Positions 35,385 to 45,900 of a stretch of DNA of 64,000 nt are shown here, piece by piece. Source of the DNA: Tragulus kanchil (Eukaryota; Chordata; Mammalia; Artiodactyla; Tragulidae); the NCBI GenBank assembly GCA_022376925.1, contig JAIOJX010000001.1:3009501-3073500 (forward strand), given 5' to 3'. Below the pieces are notes generated by a model, which was not told the DNA's origin, did not search any database, and saw only the letters and a program-made list of their open reading frames with translations. The position numbers and the translations under genes are program-made. Position 1 is the stretch's first letter, and each line of letters starts with the position of its first letter.

Positions 35385-35605
35385 GGTTTCCCTGGTGGCT
35401 CAGTGGTAAAGAACCAGCCTGCAATGCAGGAGACATAACGAATGAGGCCTTAATCCCTGGGTAGGGAAGATCCCATGGAGAAGGAAAGGACAATCCACTC
35501 CATTATTCTTACATTGGAAATCCCATGGACAGAGGAGCCTGGGAGGGCTGCAGTCAACAGGGTCCCAAAGATTTTGACACAACTGAGCAACTAAACAACA
35601 ACACA
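35385..35605 (+). mobile_element. BovA2 SINE (repeated at 36483-36703)
   Basis: Head 'tttccctggtggctcagtgg' to tail 'gacacaactgagcaactaaa'. The second copy comes from tandem duplication 7. Confidence 0.9.
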
Positions 35606-35786
35606 ATCTTATAGTATTTTTTTGTTTTCCTTTTTGAAAACATACATTCATATTCTCCGAAAAGGAATAAAAGAGAAATAATAAATAACAATGTCTTTAC
35701 CAATGCTTTTTTTAAACCAACCTTGCTTTCTGTATAACCAGAATCCCCCCCCTCCCCACTCCCCAACAAAACAGTATCTGTTCCTC

Positions 35787-36004
35787 GTGTATGCTAAGTT
35801 GCATCAGTTGTCTCTGACTGTTTGCGATCCTATGGACCATAGCCCACCAGGCTTCTCTGTTCCTGGAAATCTTTAGGCAGCAATACTGGAGTGGACTGCC
35901 ATGTCCTCCTCTAGGGAGTCTTCCCAACCCAGGGGTCAGCCCTGCACCCCTTATGTCTCCCGCATTGCAGGCTAGTTCTTTACCACTAGTGCCACCTGGG
36001 AACC
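35787..36004 (-). mobile_element. BovA2 SINE (repeated at 36885-37102)
   Basis: Antisense layout ending 'ctagtgccacctgggaaccc'. The second copy comes from tandem duplication 7. Confidence 0.85.
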
Positions 36005-37318
36005 CAATTATTCAAATCTCTTCAAGAGATACACTTTCCTTAGCTCAGGACCCCTGTGAGACAATCATTGCATGATGAGGATCCTCAAAATTTTGTGAAG
36101 CCCCGCTGTTCAACAAGGATATTTGTACTGTTTAGAGGCCTTGTAATAATATTTTAAAAGTCTTTTTTTCCTATCTGAAAAGGTTTCTAAAGGCCCATTT
36201 TAATATTGTCTGATGTCTTAGTGTGTTAGTCACTCAGTCATGTCCGACTCTGCGATCCCATGGGCTGCAGCCCACCATTCACACAGTGTCCTAATTTTTA
36301 AAGGGCCACATTCTTGTGCCTCAGGAATTTTCTTACCACTTTATCATTTGTTTTTTGTTCTTTTTGAAACTCATCAATCCCTATTTTTACCAAGTGATTT
36401 TATTCCAAAGATGTTGATATAGATTTTTAGTTACAAAAAAATGAGCACATAATATATTTGCAATGGAATAACCTTATGGTTGGGTTTCCCTGGTGGCTCA
36501 GTGGTAAAGAACCAGCCTGCAATGCAGGAGACATAACGAATGAGGCCTTAATCCCTGGGTAGGGAAGATCCCATGGAGAAGGAAAGGACAATCCACTCCA
36601 TTATTCTTACATTGGAAATCCCATGGACAGAGGAGCCTGGGAGGGCTGCAGTCAACAGGGTCCCAAAGATTTTGACACAACTGAGCAACTAAACAACAAC
36701 ACAATCTTATAGTATTTTTTTGTTTTCCTTTTTGAAAACATACATTCATATTCTCCGAAAAGGAATAAAAGAGAAATAATAAATAACAATGTCTTTACCA
36801 ATGCTTTTTTTAAACCAACCTTGCTTTCTGTATAACCAGAATCCCCCCCCTCCCCACTCCCCAACAAAACAGTATCTGTTCCTCGTGTATGCTAAGTTGC
36901 ATCAGTTGTCTCTGACTGTTTGCGATCCTATGGACCATAGCCCACCAGGCTTCTCTGTTCCTGGAAATCTTTAGGCAGCAATACTGGAGTGGACTGCCAT
37001 GTCCTCCTCTAGGGAGTCTTCCCAACCCAGGGGTCAGCCCTGCACCCCTTATGTCTCCCGCATTGCAGGCTAGTTCTTTACCACTAGTGCCACCTGGGAA
37101 CCCAATTATTCAAATCTCTTCAAGAGATACACTTTCCTTAGCTCAGGACCCCTGTGAGACAATCATTGCATGATGAGGATCCTCAAAATTTTGTGAAGCC
37201 CCGCTGTTCAACAAGGATATTTGTACTGTTTAGAGGCCTTGTAATAATATTTTAAAAGTCTTTTTTTCCTATCTGAAAAGGTTTCTAAAGGCCCATTTTA
37301 ATATTGTCTGATGTCTTA

Positions 37319-37514
37319 GTGTGTTAGTCACTCAGTCATGTCCGACTCTGCGATCCCATGGGCTGCAGCCCACCAGGCTCTTCTGTCTGGAGAATTCTCC
37401 AGGGAATGGAATGGGCTGCCATTCCCTTCTCCAGAAGATCTTCCCAATCCAGGAATCAAACCTGGGTATCCTGCATTGCAGGAAGAATCTTTACCATGTA
37501 AGCCACCAGGGCAG
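37319..37514 (-). mobile_element. BovA2 SINE with 15-bp target-site duplication
   Basis: Flanked by TTGTCTGATGTCTTA (37304-37318) and TTGTCTGATATCTTA (37515-37529), one mismatch. The first ~56 bp also appear at 36221-36276, cut off by the duplication 7 junction. Confidence 0.9.
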
Positions 37515-37591
37515 TTGTCTGATATCTTATCAAAGGATTTTTTTTAGTCACATCCTTAACTTTGTCTTTATACTGAGACCATGTTTTCCTG

Positions 37592-37775
37592 GGGCTTCCC
37601 AGGTGACGCTAGTGGTAGAGACCCACCTGCCAAGGCAGGTCAGGCAGATCCCCTGGAAGAGGGCATGGCAATCCACTCCAGTATTCTTCCTGGGAAATCC
37701 CGTGGACAGAACAGTCTGGAAGGCTACAGTCCATAAGGTTGCAAGCGTTGGACATGACTGAAGTGACTTAGCTCA
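37592..37775 (+). mobile_element. BovA2 SINE
   Basis: Flanked by CATGTTTTCCTG (37580-37591) and CATGCTTTCCTG (37776-37787). The body runs from 'ggggcttcccaggtgacgct' to 'ggacatgactgaagtgactt'. Confidence 0.9.
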
Positions 37776-37787
37776 CATGCTTTCCTG

Positions 37788-38823
37788 ACAATACTCGGGA
37801 TTGCTCTGAGAACACACTAGTGTCTAGAAAGACTTCACTGGATCCTTTATGTTTTCTCCAAACTAATCTTTAAAGTGCATAGTTGTCAAATGCCTCCTTG
37901 CTTAATTATGTCCTAGCCTAGGCCCTGATTGAAATTTGAACTTGCTATAACTAATTGGCCATATTTATGAACTTTGCACAAAAAGCCATTCTTTCTAACA
38001 AAATATTTGCTGCTTAGGAAGTTGAGATGAAATGAACATCACCAAAGAATATGGGTTCGGTAATAGATGGTACCAAACTAGTATCAAATGGTACCAAATG
38101 GACCATGGGACATAGTCTGAAGGGACACTCAATGGAATGAGAATTTAACTAGCTCTCCCTAGAAAAAGCTCACAATAAAAACATTGTACCTTTCAGTATT
38201 CCCTTTCCCACACTGCCCTCCAAACCTTAGACTTTGACCCTTCACATGTGGGAGGTATGAGCTGGTACTACACTTGAAAGAGAACATTTCTTTGTAGGCT
38301 TCTGGGGCCCCCCCACACCCAGCACAAGCTCAGAAAAGGCCAAAGGTTAGAACTTCTCACCAAATGTGCCCCTCTAAAGGGACAGAGAAGAAATTCCATG
38401 AAGGTGACTCAGCAACGTCTGGCAGGCAGTTTTGAACAGTTTCACCTGCAACTGCAACCTGTGGCTTGCCTTTATATTCTCTTAATAATCCCTTTTGATG
38501 GACAGAAATCCTTATTATTAATGTGGTACACTTTACAGATCTTGTGTTTATGGCTGTGAAATTGACCCCTACTCCAATGTCATGAAAATGTTGTACTATG
38601 CATTCTTTCAGTAGATTTATTGTTTTACCATTCTCATTTAGATTTCAAATATATTTGGGATTATTTTCTTAAGTTAAGAGTCAAATTTTAAATTTTTCCA
38701 CATAGTCATCCAGTGTAACCAGGCTCGTACATTGAAAAATCTTTCTCTATATGCCAGCATTTTCAAATTAAAATTCTCTAAATATGCATAGGTCAGTTTT
38801 CAAACTCTGCTTGTGTTACATTT
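37788..38823. other. Intergenic, nothing recognised
   Basis: About 1 kb without a gene, RNA or repeat family that I can name. Confidence 0.4.
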
Positions 38824-38833
38824 ATCTATTTGT

Positions 38834-39045
38834 ATGTGGTGGTTTAGTTGTTCAGTCATGTCCAACTCTTGTGATCCCATGGGTTGTAACCCACAGGCTC
38901 CTCTATCCATGAAATTCTCCAGGCAAGAATATTGGAGTGGGTAGCCATTCCCTTCTCCAGGGGAATCTTCCTGACCCAGGGATTGAACCCAAGTCTCCTG
39001 CATTGCAGGCAGATTCTTTACCAACTGAGCCACCAGAGAAGTCCC
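38834..39045 (-). mobile_element. BovA2 SINE with perfect target-site duplication
   Basis: ATCTATTTGT on both sides (38824-38833 and 39046-39055). Antisense BovA2 body. Confidence 0.9.
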
Positions 39046-39059
39046 ATCTATTTGTCTAT

Positions 39060-39645
39060 CCTTGTGCTAATATCAGTTTCTAAGTTACTATACCTTGTAT
39101 AAGTTGTTTTAATATATCCATTTCATCGATATATAATTTATACTCAATAAAGTGCATCTATTTTAAGTACTTGATTTGATTAGCTTGAAAGAAAATAGAG
39201 CTATCTAAGCCCCACAGTTTAGAAATTGGTTATTCCCATCACACCATGTCCACTGAGGCAGCCGATCCTTCTCCCTCTGCAACCCCGTGAATTCATTGAT
39301 CTTTCACTTTTAAAACTTAGCATGAATTGACCTATACTGTAGGTAGTCTTCTGTATCTAACTTCTTTCACTTAGTATAGTGCTTTAAATATTCATCCATG
39401 TTGTTATGTGCATCGATAATTTCTTCATTATATCATTGAGCAATAATTTCATTCTAGGGATATGTCACATTTAATTTATCCATTCACTAGTAAGTGACCA
39501 TTTGAAATATTTCTAAGTTTTTATTTTCATGATGCAAGCTGTGGTAAACAGTCACTTATGAGGTTTTGTGGGGCATATATTCTCATTTATCTTGGGTAAA
39601 TATCTGCAAATGCGATTGTTAGATTTTTAAGGTAAATGTATGCTT
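39060..39645 (-). mobile_element. Old L1M 3' UTR relic, antisense (part 1)
   Basis: 'cactgaggcagccgatcctt', 'ttcatccatgttgttatgtg' and 'gacctatactgtaggtagtc' read like the antisense L1M 3' UTR. It continues at 40170-40425 and after 40725, split by younger insertions. Confidence 0.55.
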
Positions 39646-39647
39646 AA

Positions 39648-40157
39648 CTTTGGGTTCCCAGGTTGTACTAGTGGTAAGGAACCAGCCTGCAATGCAAGAC
39701 ACATGAGAGATGTGGTTCCATCCCTGGGCTGGGAAGATACCCTAGAGGAGGAAATGGCAACAACTCCAGTAATTAAAAAGAAATTTTTTTTTTTACTTTT
39801 TACTTTTACAGTGCTTTGTTGTTTACAGATGTGTATAGTCCCAGAGTACCAGAGTAATCATATGTGTATCCCTGGCCCCCATCCCTCCTCCACCCCTCCC
39901 AGCCCCCCCCGCCGAACCATCCCTCCAGGCCATCTCATCACACCCCTGAAGGATCCCCTATTCCCACAGCACAGTGACAATAGCTACCTTTTTCACATAT
40001 GATAGTATAGGTGTCCATGTTACTCCCTCTACACCTCCCATCCCCTGTTCATTCCACTCCAGTAATCTTGCATGAAGAATCCAGGGAAAGAGGAGCCTGG
40101 CAGGCTATGGTATATGGGGTTGCAAAGAGTTGGACACAACTGAAGCCACTTAGTCCA
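39648..40157 (+). mobile_element. BovA2 SINE split by a young L1 3' end
   Basis: The BovA2 first half is 39648-39774 and the second half about 40055-40157. The break lies at 'actccagtaat', which is present at both edges (39764-39774 and about 40055-40065) and is the target-site duplication of the inserted L1. Confidence 0.85.
39775..40054 (-). mobile_element. 5'-truncated ruminant L1 3' end, antisense, inside BovA2
   Basis: A T-run at the left edge is the antisense poly(A). It is followed by 'gtgctttgttgtttacagat' and a C-rich stretch similar to the ruminant L1 3' UTR, and to 63150-63480. Target-site duplication ACTCCAGTAAT. Confidence 0.75.
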
Positions 40158-40169
40158 TCTGCACACATG

Positions 40170-41000
40170 CAATTTGTAGAAAACTACCAATCCATTTTCC
40201 AAGGTGATTACATAATTTTGCATTCCCATTAACAACATATGAGATTCTGGTTGCTGTACATCTACACCCAAACTAGATACTGGTAATCTTTTATCTTTTA
40301 GCCACTGGAATGGGTATGCAGAGGTATCTCATTATGGATCTGATGATTGAGGATGCTGAGCATCTCTACATGAGCTTATTTGATGTTTGCATGCCTTATT
40401 TGGCTGATGTTTCTGATCAAAACTTTTAGTACTTTTAGGGCTTCCCTGGTGGTCCAGTGGGTAGGGACACTGCCTTGCAGAGCAAGGAGCTCCAGTTCAA
40501 TCCCTGGCCTGGGAAGATCCACGTGCCACGGAGCGGCTGAACCCATGTGTCAAATTACCGAGTAGGAGCTCTGGAGCGCATGCGCCCAGAGCTGGTGCTC
40601 TGTGGCGACAGAGGCCGCTGTGATGGGATGCCCGCACAGGCCAAAGAACAAAGATGGATGAAAATAGATAAATGAAAGACCAATAGAAGTGGCCAAAAAC
40701 AAACAAACCTGTTAGTACTTTTAAACATACTGAACTTTATTTTTTAGAACAGTTTTAGTTTACAGAAAATTGAGAGGAAAATAGAGTTCCTATATGTGCC
40801 CTTTCTTCTCTCCACAATTTTGACATTTTGCACTAGTGTGGTGCAGTTCTTACAATTGAGAAATTAGCATTAGCACGTTTTATTAATTAAAGCCCATAGT
40901 TTACACTGGGGTTTAGAGTCAGGGCAGTCAGTAAAGTGTATCACTTTGACTTTTTAATATTTACCTTTCATCTCATATATAATATATACAACAATTTTTT
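40170..41000 (-). mobile_element. Old L1M 3' UTR relic, antisense (part 2), with SINE inserted
   Basis: 'aaaactaccaatccattttc', 'gcattcccattaacaacata' and 'ctgagcatctctacatgagc' are antisense L1 3' sequence. It is interrupted by the SINE at 40438-40711. Confidence 0.6.
40438..40711 (+). mobile_element. tRNA-Glu SINE, 'gaagtggcc'-tail subfamily (copy 5)
   Basis: Perfect 12-bp target-site duplication TTAGTACTTTTA (40426-40437 and 40712-40723). Full head and body to 'caatagaagtggcc', then the A-rich tail. Confidence 0.9.
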
Positions 41001-41152
41001 CTCCTATTGAAAATAATGCTATTTAATACATTCAGCCCTATCCCTAAAGGCATAAATCTGAAGGTTCATCGGTTCCTGCAACAAGTTACAAGTCTAGGAT
41101 CTCTAGACAGCATCCATTTATTCCTTACTCCCTATCAGTATCCTGTGTCAGT

Positions 41153-41322
41153 ATTGCTGTTTGGTCGCTCAGTTGTGTCTGATTCTGTGAGACCCCATGG
41201 AGCCCCCTAAGCTCCTCTGTCTGTGGGATTCTCCAGGCAAGAAGACTGGAATGGGTTGCCATTTCTTTCTCCAGGGGATCTGCCTGACCCAAGGATTGAT
41301 CTCATGCCTCCTGCATATGGAC
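41153..41322 (-). mobile_element. BovA2 SINE, truncated at its tRNA-like end
   Basis: Antisense body 'gtcgctcagttgtgtctgat ... atgggttgccatttctttct'. The SINE head is missing after 'tgcctcctgcatatgg'. Confidence 0.8.
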
Positions 41323-41384
41323 TAAAGTTTAGAAATAACCATTCCCTAATACTCTCCATGTGTATGCCAGTTTCCAAGTAGAAT

Positions 41385-41745
41385 TCAGGACCCACACCAT
41401 TTTTTAAAGCAAAGAGAATGTAATATAAAGAATTGTTAACCAGGAAAAGCAAATAGGTAACTGAAAAGGTAGAAAGTAAGTTCTAAACTGTCATGGAGGT
41501 GTTGACTTCCACCGGAAGTCAGAGAAAAGGTTGAAGTTATTGAAACTTAGAAACTCACAGGAGGAAGCCATTGCTGCTGAACTCCAGACCTCTGAGGATA
41601 GAGCTCCGTCTGGCCTGTTCTGCTGTCTTTGAGCTCAGAGGAAATACCTGGGGCTGGAACCTAGGCTTCTAGGAAGATGTGCTGGCAGCAGATGCTGGTG
41701 TCTCTGAGCTCAGAAGACAGTCTCATAGGGATAGCACTGGTGTTA
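41385..41745 (+). mobile_element. Interspersed repeat shared with 45450-45900, family unresolved
   Basis: 'gtaatataaagaattgttaa', 'gaaactcacaggaggaagcc' and 'gagctcagaggaaatacctg' parallel 'ttaatataaagaattattta', 'gaaactgggagatgtggcc' and 'aagctcagaggagcctgac' at 45.5 kb, in the same order. Old dispersed family. Confidence 0.4.
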
Positions 41746-41749
41746 TTGA

Positions 41750-42135
41750 TTGAATAGAATTCCTTCAAAATTCATTTGCTGAAACCTTAACACTTCATGT
41801 GACTGTATTAGATTTAAGACCTTTACAGAAGCACCTGAGATTAAATAATTCATAAGAGTGAATCTCTGATCTGATAAAACTGTTGTCCTTATATAAAATA
41901 GGAACAAACACTAGATATCTCTCTCTGCATTATGTGAGGACACAGTGAGAATATGGCCATCTGCAAGCCAGAAAAAAGAGCTCTCATCAGAAACTAAATC
42001 CTGTTGGAAACTTGATCTTGGACTTCCCAGCCCCTAAAACTGTGAGAAAGTAAATTTCTGTTGTTTAAACCATCCAAACGATGGTATTTTGTTATGCTAG
42101 CTTGAGAAGACTGAAGTAACTGGTCTCTGATTCAA
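41750..42135 (+). mobile_element. MaLR-type LTR (MLT1-like), sense
   Basis: 'ttcaaaattcatttgctgaaa', 'tgtgaggacacagtgagaat', 'ttgatcttggacttcccagc' and 'aactgtgagaaagtaaattt' are the classic MaLR LTR landmarks, in order. Confidence 0.75.
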
Positions 42136-42179
42136 AGCACATACTGCATTCTGTAAAACAAAGCTTGATCATTTAATGT

Positions 42180-44600
42180 TGTTTTATCACCAGCAGTATA
42201 CATTTTTACTATCTCTATGTCAGATACTTCTGTGTAATGAGGTCTATCATGTGCATGAACCTATTGTTACCCATTTTTGCAGTGAAATTATTTCTTTGAT
42301 CAGAAGCAGTGCCATGTTGAATACCATTATGGTGGACCAGGCAACAAATGAACTCATGCCTTGTGACACCGGTATAAGTATTTCAGGTAGAAAAGGCAAA
42401 TCTGTATTTACAGCATGTTTCCTCCAGTGGGCATGAGCCCTCTTCCTCTTCAATGATGGATTAAGGCTATTATAACTAAGTTGCCACCCGGTAACTACAT
42501 AGTCTCCTCCCAGGTAATGTTGCCCTGTCAGGGACTTAATATTGTTCTCTGATGTTGACAAATAAAGTGCTTAAGTGTAAAGGAAGCCAGCTAAGTTGTT
42601 TAGCCCATGCATAACTTCCATACCTGCCAACATGGTCACTCTGTTCAGGATTACTGAATAAGGGTTTGGGTGGCTGGAGAGCAGGCTGGCGGAAACTGAC
42701 AGAATGAACCATTTGGTCTACAAAATTGCCATGGCTTCTCTGCACTGTGGACCCTTTAGTGAGCATTCACATGGTAAGCGAATACCTTCCCATGCTGTGA
42801 CAGTTCCAAGAGCCCTCTCGTTGTCACCAATTTTGTAGTTCCACTCCTTCCAAGCCTCTGGCTATAGAGCTGAACCCTTGAGAAATGGCTATGAATAAGC
42901 ATAGATCTGTACATCTGGCCATCCTTCATTCCAGATCAAGTCAACACCCAAATGTATAGCTTGAAACTTTGCCTACTGAGAGAGTTTCTCTTCACCACTG
43001 TCCTTCAAGGTCATCCCTGAGAGAGGCTCTAATGCTGCAGATGTCCACATCCAGAATATCATACAGAAAATCTATAAGCATAGGCCTGGCATTTCCTCCT
43101 CAGTCAACTACTATGTGTCTCCCTACGAAATCATAGATGTTGTTAGAGTGAGAGGAGTCAATGTAGCTGGTGAGAGTCTGAGCCAGCTGTTCATGCAATC
43201 TGTGTCTTCCAGACCTACCTTACCTGTTAGATATCATTTTTACCTGGTGATAAATTTCTTGTGTTTATGCTCAACTTTAAGACCTTCTGGGTCAGATAAT
43301 GACTAGTTTATGATAGAAAGTGAGGTTCATGGTCACCTGATAGCCCATAATTAGATATTCATTCTATACTAAGGCCTAGAAGCAATGTAGGGTCTGTTTT
43401 TCAAAAATAAGTTATCTTTATATAAGAATATAGGTTTTTCTCCCAAATCTGAGAAATATGGTATATAACTCTGGTCCAAAGATTCCATATAGCATTCCTG
43501 TTTACCACAGGGATTTTGAATATCATTGAATCTGATGGAGTATAAAGCCAAAATGGAAAAATAGCTTGCAGCACTTCAGTATGCATTTGCTACTTAGCCT
43601 TTTCATGTTCTTGTCCCCCCTCAACACTGGTTACCTTATGGTTTATTGAGTAAATGGTACAACTAGTACACTCTGTAGAATGCATGTGTGCATGCTAACC
43701 TGCTTCAGCCATGTCTGACTCTTTGCTACTCTATGGACTATTGCCATCCAGGCTCCTCTGTGGGTAGGGTTCTCCAGGTAAGAGTACTGGCTTGAGTTGC
43801 TACTTTCTCCTCCAGGGGATTTTCCTAACACAGGATGGAACCTGTGTCTCTTAGGTCTCTTACATTTGCAGGAGGATTCTTTACCACTAGCGCCATCTAG
43901 GGAGCCCCAAATGTAGTATATATTGGGGATATATATACTACATTATAAAAAATTTAAAAATAAGGAAATCAAATTGTGCCTCTCTTTCATTGGTAGATGG
44001 CAAAAAGTACAAGGATTTGTCTTTCCTTTGGGAGAGACTATCTCAAGATGCTCCAAACCATTGGACCTCCAGAAACTTCACTGAGGTAGTTGACCCCTGA
44101 ACTTTCATGTTTTTTTCTCCCACTCTCTGGTTCACCTATGTTATATCAAGGCAGTTAAAGTACATCCCTCCTACTCATTTCTGTAACCAGCATAGTGTTG
44201 TCAATATAGTAGACTAGTGTTTAATACGGAATGTGCAAACAATCAAAACTTCTAGTCTTTATATTTTGAAAGAGAGCAGAAGAATCAATATCATCCTGAG
44301 GAAAGTCTGTGAAGATTTACTTTTAGCTCTTCTAGGTAAAGGAAACTCTTCTGGTGGTCTTTACTAATTAGTACAGAAAGAAAAGCATTGTAAAGGCCAG
44401 TAGATGAATATCAAATGTCAGGAGCTTTGTCGATTTGCTTCGGCTGAAACACTGTATCTGCAATAGGAGCTTAAATTGAAGCCATCACTTGATTTAGACA
44501 ACAACAGTCATCTGTTATTCTCCAAGGTCTGGCTGTCTTCTGCACAGGCCGAAAGGATGAGTTAAATGGAAATTTAAAAAGCATCCTTAAATCTTAGTGA
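42180..44600 (-). pseudogene. ERVL-type pol relic, antisense, multiply broken
   Basis: Read on the minus strand, 44010-44100 resembles the ERVL RT-to-RNaseH junction ('acctcagtgaagtttctgga', 'gtccaatggtttggagcatc'), and about 42590-42660 resembles integrase-region text ('ggtatggaagttatgcatgg'). Stops and frameshifts prevent any product, so this is an ancient fossil. A BovA2 (43688-43907) is inserted. Boundaries are approximate, and the neighbouring MaLR LTR has the opposite orientation and is probably a separate insertion. Confidence 0.6.
43688..43907 (-). mobile_element. BovA2 SINE
   Basis: Antisense body from 'catgctaacctgcttcagcc' to 'cactagcgccatctagggag'. Confidence 0.85.
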
Positions 44601-44833
44601 GCCTGTTAAATTTAACTTATAATTATACAATTAAATTTAGTGCTTCATTTTCAGTAATATTGGCCCCATGGCTGCAAGAAATAAATTATGGTAGCAGCTC
44701 TCTGTTTTTCTGACTTGATTTGAATCGAGAGGTTATAGCCTCGAACTTGTCATTTTCACCATGTACAGCTCCAATGTACTCAAAAGAAGATATAGCCTTT
44801 TTAGTCATAATTATCATCATAGAAGTCAACATG

Positions 44834-45218
44834 AGGGGCTTCCCTGGTGGCTCAGTGGTAAGAGTTCACCTGCCAATGCAGGAGACATGGGTTCGATCCC
44901 TGATCCGGGAAGATCCCACATTTTGTGGAGCAACTAAGCCCATGAGCCACACCTATGGAGCCTGTGCTCTAGAGCCTCGGAGCCGCAACTGTGGAGCCCA
45001 TGTGGCTCAATGACTGAAGCCCCGTGAGCCCTAGAGCCCAAGTTCCACAGCAAGAGATGTCACCTCAACAAAGAACTTGCTCACCTCAACTAGAGAGTAG
45101 CCCCCACTCACTGCAACTACCTGTGACAGCAGTGAAAACCCAGAATAGCCAAAAATAAATAAATTAATTAATTAAAAAAAAAACAGAAAAAAGTAAAAAA
45201 TTCCCAGCCGAAAAATAA
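44834..45218 (+). mobile_element. tRNA-Glu-derived SINE (CHR/Bov-tA type), full length
   Basis: Flanked by AAGTCAACATG at 44823-44833, with a matching AAAGTCAACATG at 45218-45229. Same body type as the 2846 copy ('caactagagagtagccccca'), with an AT-rich tail. Confidence 0.9.
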
Positions 45219-45449
45219 AAGTCAACATGGCAGTACTTTGGGCTCCCAAAGCATGTATGTCAACAAGAACTTCATGACAATCAACCAAAGATGTACATGG
45301 ATTAATAACACCCCAATTCTCATTGGCTCAGAGCCCAGCATTATATTCTATCCCAAGGACACAGACAAACCATTTCTCAAATCTTGTTCTAGCGCATGCC
45401 CTGGAACCACTTCCAGGACACTTACTTTATAGATCAGGAATCAGAAATA

Positions 45450-45900
45450 GTACAAGTAATTTCAATAGAGAAGATTTAATATAAAGAATTATTTACTAGG
45501 CATAACATTGTGAACTCCATGGTCTCAAGGGTAAAATGAGAGAGCTCGAAGGGACCATGGTGGTTAAAAACAGAAGGAAGTAGCAGGACTGGTGGGACAG
45601 AAGGAAGAGGTTAGAATTACTGAAACATTAAAGACACTGAAACTGGGAGATGTGGCCTTGTGGATTGAAGCCCAGACTTCTGACAGAAGTTCTCTGCTGA
45701 TGTTGGTGTCCATAAGCTCAGAGGAGCCTGACAACCGGACTTCTGAAGAGTGGGCACTATGTATTTCTCTAAGGAGAGCTCCGTGAAACCGGTTCTGAAA
45801 GGGTTGGAAAACTGCAGATGGATTCATTTGCTTCTATAGGAAGGACCTTTGTCTGCTAGGTGTAGAAGCCTTGCTGGACTGATCCCCAGAGGAACTGCAG
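45450..45900 (+). mobile_element. Interspersed repeat related to 41385-41745
   Basis: See that entry. Part of this copy is repeated at about 46706-46980 by tandem duplication 8. Confidence 0.4.

Larger units (their letters stand above)
35151..37374. repeat. Near-perfect tandem duplication 7 (~1.10 kb)
   Basis: Copy A is 35151-36276 and copy B is 36277-37374. B begins 'cattcacacagtgtcctaat' like A, then loses about 28 bp and gains a short noisy stretch ('ttttaaaggg') before rejoining. The junction cuts through a BovA2 SINE whose complete form exists only at the end of B. Confidence 0.95.
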
